A program made the position numbers and the translations under genes. A DNA stretch of 64,000 nucleotides. It comes from Pseudopyrenochaeta lycopersici. Taxonomy: Eukaryota > Ascomycota > Dothideomycetes > Pleosporales > Pseudopyrenochaetaceae. The stretch covers positions 310,001 to 374,000 of the forward strand of contig NHZP01000044.1 in assembly GCA_003313425.1 (NCBI GenBank), written 5' to 3'. Below are positions 1 to 10,140 of the stretch, piece after piece (the first letter of the stretch is position 1; each line of letters begins with the position of its first letter). Below the pieces are notes generated by a model. The model had not been told where the DNA came from. It saw nothing but the letters and a program-made list of their open reading frames with translations, and did not search any database.

Positions 1-1199
1 TTTCTAAAAGTAATATAGAAATATCTATTAATAATAACTAAGAGCTTATAGAAGTTATTATCTTTAGGCACTTATAGCTTAGAATTAGCTAATTTAGCCT
101 ATTTTAGCTAGTTATAGCCTATTCTAAGCTAAAAATAGTACTTATAGTAAAATAATTAGTAGAAATAGAGTAGTAACGCTTATACTACTTATATTAATAC
201 CCTCTAGTATAAAGAAATACCTAAGAGTAAGTAGTAAGTAAGAAAATATAGTAAGAATTAGAAAAACTCTTAGCTTAAGTAGTAATATAGTAAATATAGA
301 GTAAGATAGTTACTACTCTAGTAGTAGAAAAGTCTTCTAGGTAACGCTAGTAATCTATAGTAACTATTATACTAAATTAAGCTAAAATAGTTTAGATTAA
401 GTAAAAAAGCAGAAGATTAAGCTAAATATAGGCTAAAGAGAGATAGAATCCTAGTAACTAGCTCTAAATAGATAAGTTAGCTGTATTCTAGATATACTTA
501 CCCTTCTCTATAGTCCTTTAGGCCTTATTAAGCTAAATTAGCTTAATATAGCCTAAACTATAGTAAATTAAAAGAATCTATATAAATTTAGCTAAAAAAG
601 TACTTACTAAAAAATCCTTAAAATAAGAATAGAGTATAAGGAAGAGAGAGGATATAGGCCTTATATACCTATAGTCTATATAGCTAGTCTATACATAAGT
701 AAAAGTCTAGAACTTTCTCTTACTTAAGTTTACTTATAGATTACTTAGTAGTATAAGCTACTACGCCTTTTTACTAACTATAACCCTCTTTTATCTTTAT
801 ATATACTATATTTAGCTAGATTATACTAATTTAGCTTTTATAAGGGGTAACTAAGTTATATAGCGACCTTCTTAAGATAAGCTAAGACGTCTTTATTTAA
901 GAAAGGGGATAATATTAAGAGTTAATAAAACTTAACTAGACTAGCTAATAAGTCTAGCATACCTAAAGTATACTTAGCTAGTTTAGCCTATAATAGGCTA
1001 GATTAGGGCTATTAAAGGTAAAGTGAACCTCCTTTAGCCTAATTAGTCCTAGGTGCGAGGTAAGAAAAATATAAAAACTCCTTAGGATCCTGCCTGTGCG
1101 GTAGCGATCCTTCTAGTTACTAATATAACTTTATTATCCCTTATTAAACTCCTTTGTGCCTATCTAACCCTAATAACACTAAGGACCAGGCTATAACTA
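1..1199. other. AT-rich RIP-type DNA without a recognisable gene
   Basis: CA and TG dinucleotides are almost absent, TA is very frequent and CG is still present, which is the pattern left by RIP. Every frame is closed by many TAG/TAA codons. The block lies downstream (minus strand) of the pogo N-terminus at 1200-1356, so it may be the rest of that transposase gene, but I could not find the DDE motifs in it. Confidence 0.6.
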
Positions 1200-1356
1200 T
1201 ATAGAACCAGTCCTAACAAGAGCCTGTAACGCCTTAGTAACGTTTTAACAGCGCTAAGCGACTGCACTTATACTTATCCGCATATTCTTAATAATTAAAG
1301 AGTTCTGCTACTTGTAGGGAATTTAATGCTTCACTTGCAGCGTTAATACCTGGCAT
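1200..1356 (-). pseudogene. Fot1/pogo transposase, N-terminal remnant
   Basis: The minus-strand frame starts at an ATG at 1356 and reads about 48 residues with the usual opening of fungal Fot1/pogo transposases: a short helix of the type INAASEALNSL, then a helix-turn-helix segment ending in LLKRY. In-frame TAA and TAG codons sit where Tyr/Gln-type residues are expected. Just upstream on the minus strand (about 1390-1440) is a GC-normal stretch reading ACGTGCCCAACCACC next to TA, resembling the stretches upstream of the N-termini at 14058 and 37261. It is probably the terminal inverted repeat with its TA target. The identification is by family pattern only. Confidence 0.55.
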
Positions 1357-1639
1357 GGTGGTGGAGAAATCGCGTGTTGAAGTTTCGCGGAATTTTCGTG
1401 TTCGCGTGCCTCAGGTAGTGGCGTTCCTCAGGTGGTTGGGCACGTTAACGCCCGGCCCCTCGTAACGCCCGCTCCGAACATCAAACCTATCAACAAACTT
1501 AAGGCTATTAAGCCTCATACTATAGCTATTATCGCGATTTTTTCTAGTAGATTAATTTATAAGGCTAATAGCTATCTAGAGCTACTAGTACTTAATAGGA
1601 ACTTTAATTTCGCGGCTGCTATGTAATAAAATAGGTAGT

Positions 1640-1999
1640 AGGCCTAATTCTGTACCTGCGGCCTTCTTACTACTACAAGGCCTTATAACCTACCTTTTTC
1701 TAGTAACAACCTTTATAGTAGTTTTAAGGCTGCTTTTTTTTCCTTTTAGGATAATTTAAGAGCTTATGTAAGTTATTTTACAGCCTTATAAGCAGCCCGC
1801 CTAGCGGCCTAATTAGTAGCTTAATCTACCTTTTCCTTCTGCCTTAGTAACCTAGCCTTAGCCCTAGCTACTCGCCTTACTTAAACTATCTTAGCCTTAG
1901 CCTACTTTTACTCTTTATAATACTTAGCTGCTTTAAGCTTTTAACGTTACTACTCCTCCTCCTTATAAGCTCTAGCCTCCTATTAGTTACGTGCCTCCT
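1640..1999 (-). pseudogene. Fot1/pogo transposase, C-terminal coiled-coil remnant
   Basis: On the minus strand, reading TAG/TAA as former Gln codons gives a continuous Lys/Arg/Glu/Ala/Gln-rich helix (segments such as KLKAAKYYKE and ARRAAYKAVK). This is the charged coiled coil that ends many fungal pogo transposases. It is followed about 290 bases later, on the same strand, by the N-terminus of another copy. The same C-to-N arrangement occurs at 37.1-38.5 kb. The LTR at 2000-2388 cuts the fragment on its 5' side. Confidence 0.5.
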
Positions 2000-2388
2000 T
2001 ATAAAGATCTTAAAAACTATTAGTAAGGATAATTAGTAAGACTGCAAGGTTAGTTCTCTAGGATAGAGTAAGGGACTATATAGAAGGGAGTTTTAATACT
2101 AAGATAGTAAGAGGGCGCTTCTATAAAGAGTACTAAGAGTTAAGAATAATTAGTATTACTATTACTATACTATAGAGTATAATATTAAGTTAAACATAAT
2201 AATTTATAATAGTTTATTATAGTAATCTATATATATAGAGGTTATACAGGTTACTTAGTATACTTAGTATGCTTAGTACTACTAATTATACTAATTAACT
2301 AAGCACGTTACGTAATCTTAGTTATTTATCTAATATCTGTAAGATCCTGTTAGGGCTACTAAGATAGAGTCTGAGTAGGATTATAATA
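2000..2388 (-). mobile_element. Gypsy-3 LTR (a), 3' LTR orientation on minus strand
   Basis: This 389-bp block is the reverse complement of the LTR at 6368-6756. Its last two thirds also match 10745-11138 and 49266-49634. A purine tract (on the minus strand, GGAGGATAG) directly abuts the LTR start at 2388/2389, so the element's internal region lay at higher coordinates. About 100 bases of internal sequence remain (to about 2495) before an oppositely oriented integrase fragment begins. Both LTR ends are RIP-altered (TA for TG and CA). Confidence 0.75.
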
Positions 2389-2499
2389 CTATCCTCCTTC
2401 TATTCTAGCGCTGTTATTAGTGCTTATTATATAACGCAGGCGTTTCTTACTTTTACTATATTATATCTTACTAACTTAGTATATAGTTACTTTAGAATT

Positions 2500-3730
2500 A
2501 AGAGAATAATAGAACTTATATAGTAATACTATAGATTTAACAATATAAAGGCTAAGGTTAAATAGTTTATTAAAAAATATATAGACTATTATAAGAATAA
2601 ATATAGTACTTACGTACTATGTAAAGAAATATAAGCTATAGAGCTACCTAATAAACCTTAAGTAAATATTTCTATAGACTTTATAATAAAGCTACCACTA
2701 TCTAAAGATCCTGCGTTAGGAATTAAGTATAACGCTATCTTTAATATAGTCTGTAGGTTTATAAAAGTAGCAGAGATAATACTATTTAGAAATAACTATA
2801 ATATAGAATAACTAGTATTTATTATCTTAGATAGACTAATATAATATTATAGTATACCTAAGTTAATTATAAGTAATAGAGATAAGCTCTTTATATCTAA
2901 TTTCTAGTCTATATTAATAGCTGCAATAGGAATAAAAAGAAAGTTATTAACAGCCTATTACCTATAAATAGATAGATAGATAGAAAGAATAAATAGAATA
3001 ATAAAAACCTACTTAAGAATTTACAGTAACTAATAATAAAATAATTAGGTCTTATTATTACTAATAGTATAACTAGCCTATAATAATAAATTATTAGAAT
3101 TAACTAGAAAAACGCTATTCTTTACTAACTATAGGAAACACCCTAATCTCTTTATAAAGTTATATCTTAGTAAAAAAGCTAAAGTAGCTATAAAAATAGC
3201 TAAAGAAATAAAGAAAATATATAAATAACTCTAAGAAAACTTTAAGAAAGTATAATATAACAGTATTTCTTACTAGAATAAGAAAAGAAAAATAGTACTT
3301 TAGCTAAAGAAGAGAGATAAAGTATACTTACTTATAAAGAATTTACGTAATAAATAACTAAGTAAAAGACTTAACTATATTAAGGTTAAACTATTTTTAG
3401 TTAAAGAATAAAATAGACTTATAAATTATATACTTAAGCTACTACTAGATATAAAAATCTACTTACGCTTTTATATCTCTAAACTAGAACTAGCGAACTT
3501 TATAACGCTACTATAAAAAATATTTTAGTATAACTTAGAAGAAGAAAATAAGTTTAAAGTTAAGAAAATCTAGGGGTACTAATAAAATAGAAGAACTAAT
3601 AACTTAGAACTAAACTTTAGTTACCTAGTTAAATAGAAAAGATACTTAAGCTTAGAAAGCACGTAGGAACTAGAGGAATACCTAAGAAACTACTAATAAA
3701 AAAATTAGAGAATACTAAAAAATGGAAGAA
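2500..3730 (+). pseudogene. Gypsy integrase with C-terminal chromodomain (Gypsy-3 pol remnant)
   Basis: The plus strand reads as the 3' part of a Ty3/Gypsy pol polyprotein when TAG/TAA are taken as lost Gln/Trp codons. The core integrase has IDFIIKLPLS near 2675 and SNRDKLFTSNF near 2870 (the DRG-type segment), then TAYxxQTDRQTE near 2955. After a basic linker, a chromodomain is visible at about 3550-3690: KFKVKKI, then YLVK-x-KRY, then ST-x-ELEEYLRN, with both conserved Trp positions now TAG. The zinc-binding part upstream is largely lost and RT/RNase H are missing. The element is a chromovirus-type Gypsy whose 3' LTR is probably 6368-6756, with a Fot1-like element inserted between. Confidence 0.75.
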
Positions 3731-3879
3731 TGTAGAAAAAAGAATAATATACTTTAAAAACCCTAAGAACTAGAGGAAACTACTAAATCTACTACTAATA
3801 GCCTATTACTAATTAGGGCTTCCTAGTACTTAAGAAGGAAGCCCTTAAATATACCCTAAGTACTAAGTAATAAACTAAA

Positions 3880-4249
3880 CCTAAGGGCGTTAGATGCGTT
3901 TTTAGGTAATAAGGCCTCTACTACTTCTTACTCCTTAATATCCTACTCTTCTATAGCTATTACCTCCTCTGCACGTTAATTAATTAAATCTATTTATTAT
4001 TATAACTACTTCTTATAAGCTTAAGTAACGCGTAGCTCTTCTAGAGCTTTTTTATACGCCTTTATTATAACTTCTTACGTATTTTTAGATTCCCCTATCC
4101 ACTTCTAAAGCTTTATCTTTTAATTAACTAATTACTTAAACCTAGATTCTATAACTTATATATTATAACGTTACCTTTAATATAGGTACTTACTATATTT
4201 CTTAGAATAAATATAGACCTTATATACTTAGCTATACTTTATATATATT
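3880..4249 (-). pseudogene. Antisense coiled-coil frame in Gypsy-3, between pol and 3' LTR
   Basis: On the strand opposite to pol, about 115 codons are open apart from TAG/TAA at Gln-like positions. They encode a Lys/Glu/Gln-rich, strongly helical protein (pieces such as KAYKKALEELR and QIDLINQRAEEV). Its position and character match the antisense frame in Gypsy-1 (26380-26905), although the sequences differ. Function unknown. It could be a chance open frame in biased sequence, but the recurrence in separate families argues against that. Confidence 0.4.
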
Positions 4250-4569
4250 AACGTACATAGCAAGCGAGCGGGCTATGTAAGCGAGCGGGCCACCCTACTA
4301 ACTTTGCGCACCTCTATAGGCGTCCTACTCAACTATAAAATTAATTGCTATTTAGATATCTAGATGCTAGCTTCAGCAGCACCTATAGTATCTTTTTTAC
4401 ATGTGCGCGAGTTGTGTCCAGTCTCTCTGCATCTTTTACAGCGTGCTGGAGTCTTGCGGCTAGGCCCTAGTTGCCCTCTACTTTAGCGCAGTTCACGCTC
4501 TAATTGCCGCTTAACCTCTTGCTGAGCAAGTAAATCTTCTCCAGCTCCCTTTATTAAGACACATCCTTT

Positions 4570-6126
4570 CTAAATCCGCCTTCTCTTGCGCTTCTTCTGC
4601 TTAGTTGCTGCCTTATTAGCTTGCTTAAGGCTAGCAATCCTATCCTCTATTAGCTTAGCTTTGTGTATCCCTACTATAGCCCCCTTCTTAAACCGACTAA
4701 ACGCCTCAATAATTGAGGCTGGTGATGAGCTGTTATGCCGTCGAAGGCGATCGCTAATTAGAGTAGATTGAGCCTCAAGCTCACGTACGTTCCTTGGTGT
4801 TTGAGGCTCCCAGAGAGCTCCTAGCTGAGCTCCTAACTGAGCTCCTAACTGAGCTCCTAGCTGAGCTCCTAGCTGAGCTCCTAGCTGAGCTCCTTGCTGA
4901 GCTGCGAGTTGAGCTGCTGGTGATGGAGTACGCAGTTGAACATCTAGCTTTGACAAGACAACGTCTGGCTGGAGGGGGACAAGGCCTGCCCCTCGAAATG
5001 CTGAGCGTATATTTGCTGAAGTGAAAGCTTAATTAAAGGCTGCTTTAAAGGCAGGCCGAAATTCAAGCTTAGTAATGTGGTTGATATGGACCTTAATTAA
5101 GCTCTCTATCTGGCGGCTGTACGCCTTCTTGAGAGGTGAGAAGCAGCCAACGTCAAGAGGCTGCAGCAGATGAGATAAGTGTGGTGGCATGCAGAGGGTA
5201 TAGATGTTGCTCTCTCTGCAGATCTCTTGAAATTCAAGAGAGTGATGGCTCTCATGGCCACCAAGGATAAGCAGCCGACGCGCGCCTACTACCCTTGTCT
5301 TTGTGTGAGCATCAAAGTGCTTTAGCCACGCTACTCCAAGCTAATTAGTTGTCTAGCCCTTATTACTAACTGAAATAGCCCAGTCGCGTGGAATAGCATC
5401 CTCCTGGTACCAGGCAGACAGGTGATACTGGCCAGCAAAGATTAGGAAGGGTGGGACCGTCCAGCCAGCTGCATTAATGCCTTAAATCAACGTTACCCAC
5501 TCGCGGTTGCCTGGCTGGATGGCCTTTGGCCGACCCCTCCTCTCTAACCTAGTCACGACTAGCTGAGTCGTGATCTTACCCATCCTAAAGCCAGCTTCGT
5601 CAAAATTATATGTATCCTCATCTGCAATGCTATATTTTGCCTTTATCTCCTCTACTAGCTTAAACTAGCAGCTTATTAGCTAAGAGTCTTCACATAGAGC
5701 TCTCTGCCTATCGTACGCTCGGGTAAAACGTGTCGTAAGACTGTCTGTACGCTTGACAAAGTTATATGGCCACTTCTGCCCAACCCTACCTTAACTGCGC
5801 GCTGCTAGCAGCTTATTAGCTATATCACCTATAGCTGCGTACGTAGGCGGAAATCCACGCTGATCTAGATTAAGGATATAATTAACTATTACCTCCTCTT
5901 CTAGCTAGGTAAGCTTCTTTAAGTTGGGCTAGTAATCGCGTCGGGCAAGCACGCCAGCGCGGCGGCGCTGAAGCGTGGTTCGAGGGACTTCAAACGTCTG
6001 TGCAGCAACTTGCTCAGTCCGAATTTGATCTAGATTGAGAGCTAAGATTGCGAGATTAACGTTAGCCTCGCGAGGAGCTAGTTGAGGTTGAATTGGTGGA
6101 GACATAATTGATTGAAGTTGATGCAT
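4570..6126 (-). pseudogene. Fot1/pogo DDE transposase, inactivated
   Basis: A transposase of about 515 residues can be followed from an ATG at 6126 to 4570. An N-terminal helix-turn-helix (about residues 20-60, with PRTTLQRRRAG) and a CENP-B-like segment come first. Then the DDE core: FDEAGFRMG carries the first Asp near 5600, RPKAIQPGNREWV and INAAGWTVPPF follow, then [12 protein letters not shown] near 5240-5280 and [16 protein letters not shown]. The family normally has Asp in LLILDGH, and here that codon is GGT (Gly). This is not a RIP-type change. Stops at several Gln/Trp positions (TAA near 5485, TAG in the 5340-5365 stretch) also break the frame. The C-terminus (4570-4956) has the usual TPRNVRELEAQSTLI motif and a Lys/Arg-rich tail. 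Confidence 0.85.
4815..4918. repeat. 12-bp tandem repeat inside the transposase gene
   Basis: About eight copies of a 12-bp unit like GAGCTCCTAGCT encode a four-residue repeat (GAQL) in the C-terminal part of the minus-strand transposase. The frame stays open through the repeat, so it is a coding expansion. Confidence 0.8.
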
Positions 6127-6367
6127 TGCGCAAAGTTGGTAGGGTGGCCCGCTCGCTTACATGGCCCGCTCGCTTGCCATGTACGTTACGTACTTTTAAA
6201 CTATAGCTTCCCTAAAGGAGTTAATAAAATTATAGAGACGTTAGTAATAAATAGTACTAGATACTTATAGATATTTAGGTATAGTAAGATATATTATAAT
6301 ACAAAGTAAGAAACGCCTGCGTTATATAATAAGTACTAAGGATAGCGCTAGGATAGGAGGGGGATAG

Positions 6368-6756
6368 TATTATAATCCTGCTAGGACCCTACCCTAGTAG
6401 CCCTAACTAGACCTTACGAACATTAGACTAATAAGTAAGATTACGTAATATACTTAATTAATTAGTATAATTAGTAGTGCTAAGCACACTAAGTATACTA
6501 AGTAACCTGTACAACTCCTATATATATAGACTACTATAATAGACTCTTATAGCTTATTATATTTAACTTAATATTATACTCTATAGTATAGTGATAGTAA
6601 TACTAATTATTCTTAACCCTTAGTACTCTTTACAGAAGCACCCTCTTACTATCTTAGTATTAAACCCCCCTCTATATAGTCTCTCACTCTATCCTAGAGA
6701 ACTAACCTTGCAATCTTATTAGTTATCCTTACTGATAGCTTTTAAGATTCTTTATA
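6368..6756 (+). mobile_element. Gypsy-3 LTR (b), 3' LTR orientation on plus strand
   Basis: The 389-bp sequence is the inverted match of 2000-2388. It is preceded by the purine tract AGGAGGGGGATAG (about 6354-6367), so it is the 3' LTR of a plus-strand element, most likely the integrase/chromodomain remnant at 2500-3730. The stretch 6189-6367 is the end of the internal region, split from the rest by the Fot1-like insertion. The LTR ends are changed to TA, as RIP would do to TG and CA. Confidence 0.75.
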
Positions 6757-6839
6757 ATAGGCTGCCCAGGAGCCCCTAAGAGCCCCTAAGAGTCGGGCCG
6801 AATAGGTACAAGAATAAGTAGTTCACCTCGTACGGACAA

Positions 6840-7432
6840 TTATAGTATTATTAGATAATTACTTCTTATAATTCTTTAAGTACTTTAGACGTAATTATTG
6901 TAGTATTATTTAATAACTTATTTAGTTTTAAGCTTTTATCTTATTTTACTTAAAGAATAGTATTACTAAGTATTACTTTAGTTCTTATAATATCTAGTTT
7001 ATACCTAAGAGTATTAGCTCTACTATTATCCTTATTTAGCGTATATATGATCTTAAACTTATATTATTTTAATATTTTTACCTATTTAACTTATTTTTAG
7101 TTTAAAGTCTTAGTAGTAGTAAAGTTAACTAAGTTCTTATAATCTATAAATATTATATAATCTAAGTAGCTCTCTATATAAACTTACTAGTAGTTAAGGG
7201 CTTTAATAACTACTATAAGCTCTTTATTATATATACTATATTATTTCTTAGAGTTTATAAATTTCCTTAAGTAGTAAAATTAAGTACTATATCTTTTTAT
7301 ATTTTTATTTTACTATTACACCTAGTATAAAGTCTAAAGCATTTATTTTAAACTATAAAACTTTACTTATTTAGAATATAATTAATACTAGAAGTATAAT
7401 ATAAGCTTTCCTAAGTATTTAGAATACCTTTA
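6840..7432 (-). pseudogene. Gypsy RNase H fragment
   Basis: The minus strand reads as the Gypsy RNase H and connection region, with TAG/TAA as decayed codons: IDYKNLVNFTTTKTLNQKQ (family DHKNLxYFxxxKxLxxRQ), then KFKIIYALNKDNSRAN (family PGKDNxxADALSR). Only this part is recognisable, and upstream RT is not seen. A GC-rich solo LTR interrupts or bounds it at 7433. Confidence 0.6.
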
Positions 7433-7812
7433 TGTGGAGGAAAAAGGGAGAGCTTGGCAACAGTTACTCAGGTAATCTATGAGATGGACCACTATTTTAT
7501 CTAGGAGGCTTTAGGAGAGCCAGCTATATAAAGGAGAGCTGAGCACGGCCTATTACAGGGGCTATTATATAGTAGGAGCGTGAGCAGCGTGTACGCGTGC
7601 GTGAGCGCGTACGTGATCGCGCACGTGATCGCGCACGTGAGTCTACCTTCAGGTGTCTCCTGCGTGAGCTTGCCCATCAGCTTGCACGTGAGCGTGCACG
7701 TGAGCGCGCCCGTGAATGCACACATAAAGTACGTGTCTCTCCAGGGTAAGCTCCCACGTCAGCGCGCACGTGAGCCTACCGTACCCTAGGGCACAGCGCG
7801 TTGTTTGCAACA
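7433..7812 (+). mobile_element. GC-rich solo LTR S1 (family S) with TSD CTTTA
   Basis: A 380-bp sequence starting TG and ending CA is flanked by perfect 5-bp duplications (CTTTA at 7428-7432 and 7813-7817). Two more copies are at 37676-38041 and 53441-53748, each with its own perfect TSD. It contains a TATA-like CTATATAAAGG and a dense array of CACGTG and GCGCACGTGAGC repeats. CpA sites are intact although the surroundings are RIP-mutated. No internal region of this family was found in the window. Confidence 0.85.
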
Positions 7813-8099
7813 CTTTATTTATTTATTTTTTTCTAAGTTTAGTAAGTAAAACCTCGTAGGGGAAAGCCTTGAAAAGTTTGAACGAGTAGCAGCGATTGCC
7901 TCCTTACTAGTCCTTTGCGAAAGAAAGCCCTTCTTTAAGCGGGATCGCTTAGGAAGTAGGTCTGGGTCAGCGCACAAAGGCGCTTTTTGATGGCTGCTGG
8001 ATTTAATAAGTACTGTAATATTACTTCTCATTTATTCTAGCGTTAAAGATTTAGTAGGGTTATCTTATAGGCCTACTAACTACCTATACAAGCCTAGTC
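7813..8099. other. Transition from AT-rich to GC-normal DNA, no gene seen
   Basis: The AT-rich block ends near 7850. The remaining bases, downstream of the SAT4-family gene on the minus strand, carry no recognisable coding sequence and presumably contain its 3' untranslated region. Confidence 0.5.
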
Positions 8100-9541
8100 C
8101 TATACCCCCACTATTACTGTAGACTGCCTACGGAGTTGCTGGACAGAGGTGGCAGTAGTATTAAGGGGTAGTTGGACCGCCCATAGCAATCGCTGCTCTA
8201 AGAAAACTTCATCACCAGTAGGTTCCCCTCCTAACAGCTGCCTATTACCTCTACTCGTTAGGCTAAATGCACGACCTTGGGGCCAGCGCACACTTGTGCT
8301 CCTCCTGCGAGTTGTAGAGAGGAAGTTCTTCCCAATCGAGCTAGAAAAATAACGGCGCAGAAAAGATTTTGTATGAGGTAGGCAGGCACAGATAATACCT
8401 ACGTGTAGTTCTGTTGCTCTAAGCATAAGTCAGCCATAATTTTGCCTAGAAGAGGTAAGCTTAATATTTGCTGCGTACGACCAGACCATATTCAGAGCTT
8501 GGTACCACGTCGCATCTTTTCGACCGTCCACGTTCAACATAAGTTTAAGTCTTATGATGCTTACACCGAAAACACTACTAGGATGTTAGCCTTATATGCC
8601 GTTTGAATTAAGGGAGGCCTTACAATCCTCCGGTCATAAAGAGACAAATGATCCCAATTTTTTGCAGTGTTAGGACCGGCACTCTCCAGAATATAAAAGA
8701 TGGTAGAACTAAAAGCAGGAGGTCTGTAACCATGTTTGCAACGGCCACAAATATCGCGATAGGTGTAATACTGGGGCATGAACCATAAGTGATAGTAATA
8801 TCCCAGAATTTGGCCATTGGTCGGCAGGCATATAGTGGGAATAGCAACCCCACAAGGGAGTATATAACAACAACTGCCATGACAGTATATGCTCCTATCT
8901 TACCATGTGTTGACAGCGTGAATCGTAGGTAGAACAGCAAAATGGATAGCTTAACCATCATGATTGATAACACGTAGGAGGGCGAAGCACCAAAGATCGA
9001 TGCCTGACAGCATGGTCTATTAGTCGTCGTCAAAATGTCACAGCTAAAGATTCTAGATCTCCGCTTACCTTCAAAAAGTTGGCAAACTCAGACGGGCTAA
9101 CATCCCAGATATGCATTCCCATTCCATATCTAGTGGCTATATTCACATTAATACGCTTAGAAATTTTTAATGCTTGTGCGTGTACATACCCACGAAGTTG
9201 GCGCCTGCATGGCCCCATGCCAAGAACTGAGCATGAAGTCTACGTGTAAGCAAGGACTCTGATGTCCGAAGTCTGGAAAGGTATACTTCACTAGCTATGA
9301 TTGCATCTATAAAGTCAGAGAGAGAGACTGTAGTGATAAATTTCCAATACATACAGTCCTCGCTAGTTACAGTACCGACGATATATCGCCTAGCATACAT
9401 TCGTACGAGGAGAACGCAAGTCGAGAGAGCTGGCAAAACAGCATTCACCACCATAACTCTACGACCAATACTTTCGGGACGGTCGAAATTAGGCAAAATT
9501 CCAGGGGGTGAAGGAGCAACTACTGTGCTATCTCTCTTCAT
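8100..9541 (-). CDS. SAT4-family (fungal rhodopsin-like) integral membrane protein, six exons
   Basis: A complete spliced model gives 388 residues: 9541-9355, 9306-9190, 9136-9069, 9003-8624, 8574-8479, 8418-8100. The introns are 48-65 nt with GT..AG ends and CTAAC/CTGAC branch points, and all phases agree. The protein is a seven-helix membrane protein of the fungal 'rhodopsin domain' (SAT4) family. Visible are ESIGRRVMVVNA with the first helix, YGMGMHIWDV, the helix with KLSILLFYLRF, the Cys-containing LYACRPMAKFW segment, GSCPS, FWRVPVLTLQKIG, then GVSIIRL and LHVGIICACLPHTKSFLRR before a polar cytosolic tail. The start at 9541 is preferred to 9562 because the family begins close to the first helix. 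Neighbours are transposons on both sides. Biochemical role is unknown; members occur near secondary-metabolite and effector genes. A second member is at 44614-46106. Confidence 0.85.
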
Positions 9542-10140
9542 TGTTTCGGGAAGAACGCACATACTATGTGACTTGATGGAACAAAGGAGTTAATCTCTCA
9601 GCATTAGAGGGAGCAAACACAGCGCAAGACATAAACTTCCTCAGAGTAACATTCAGTGGAATTTGGGCGGCATCAGGAAAGTTTGGAAGTGGAATGGTCG
9701 AGAGCCTGTTTCCAGCCATTTGGCTGGGCATAATAGCCACCGAGTTACGTGATAGGTTACCGACTGTTTGGCCGCAGCACCAAAATCATGTGCAGGGGGT
9801 CAATGATCGGTGATTGGCGCAGAATTGGACTGGACAGCGAATCGGGAAACGCTGCATGGGAATCGAGAAGAGCTGAGAAGCTTTAGAGCGCGCTGGGTAA
9901 AGCATAACCCTCCCTTTCGCGGCCAGCGGCTTTCGTTCCCGGGATATTCACATGCGATCAAGCCATGCAGGTGTGTCAGGTGTTGGCGGTAATCCCTCTG
10001 ATTGCCACACAAGTCTCCGGAATTTAGCATTTGCAGGGTTGAAGACATGGCGCACACTCATCCCATGCTCATTAACGTAGATCCCGGCTACTTGAACATC
10101 CCTGCTACCTGACCAGGCTCACCGCCTCTAAACCCACAAA
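9542..10140. other. Upstream region of the SAT4-family gene, no other gene seen
   Basis: The base composition is normal. It should hold the promoter of the minus-strand gene, but I see no convincing TATA element. The open frames here show no family features. Confidence 0.4.

Larger units (their letters stand above)
4251..6186 (-). mobile_element. Fot1/pogo-type DNA transposon, complete with TIRs and TA target
   Basis: The 1936-bp element has terminal inverted repeats of about 60 bp. The left end begins ACGTACATAGCAAGCGAGCG and the right end, read inverted, begins ACGTACATGGCAAGCGAGCG. TA flanks both ends (4249-4250 and 6187-6188), the target duplication of Tc1/mariner-pogo elements. Inside each TIR the motif GCAAGCGAGCGGGC is repeated in variant form. 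A transposase gene fills the minus strand. The element sits inside a Gypsy-3 remnant and is much less mutated than its host, so it arrived later. The MITE at 38773-39009 has the same termini. Confidence 0.9.

Noticed and set aside
7580..7789. Val/His-rich open frames in the GC-rich S LTRs (also 37810-38090, 53436-53808)
   Set aside because: They arise from the CACGTG-type repeats, differ in frame between the copies and lie wholly inside LTRs.
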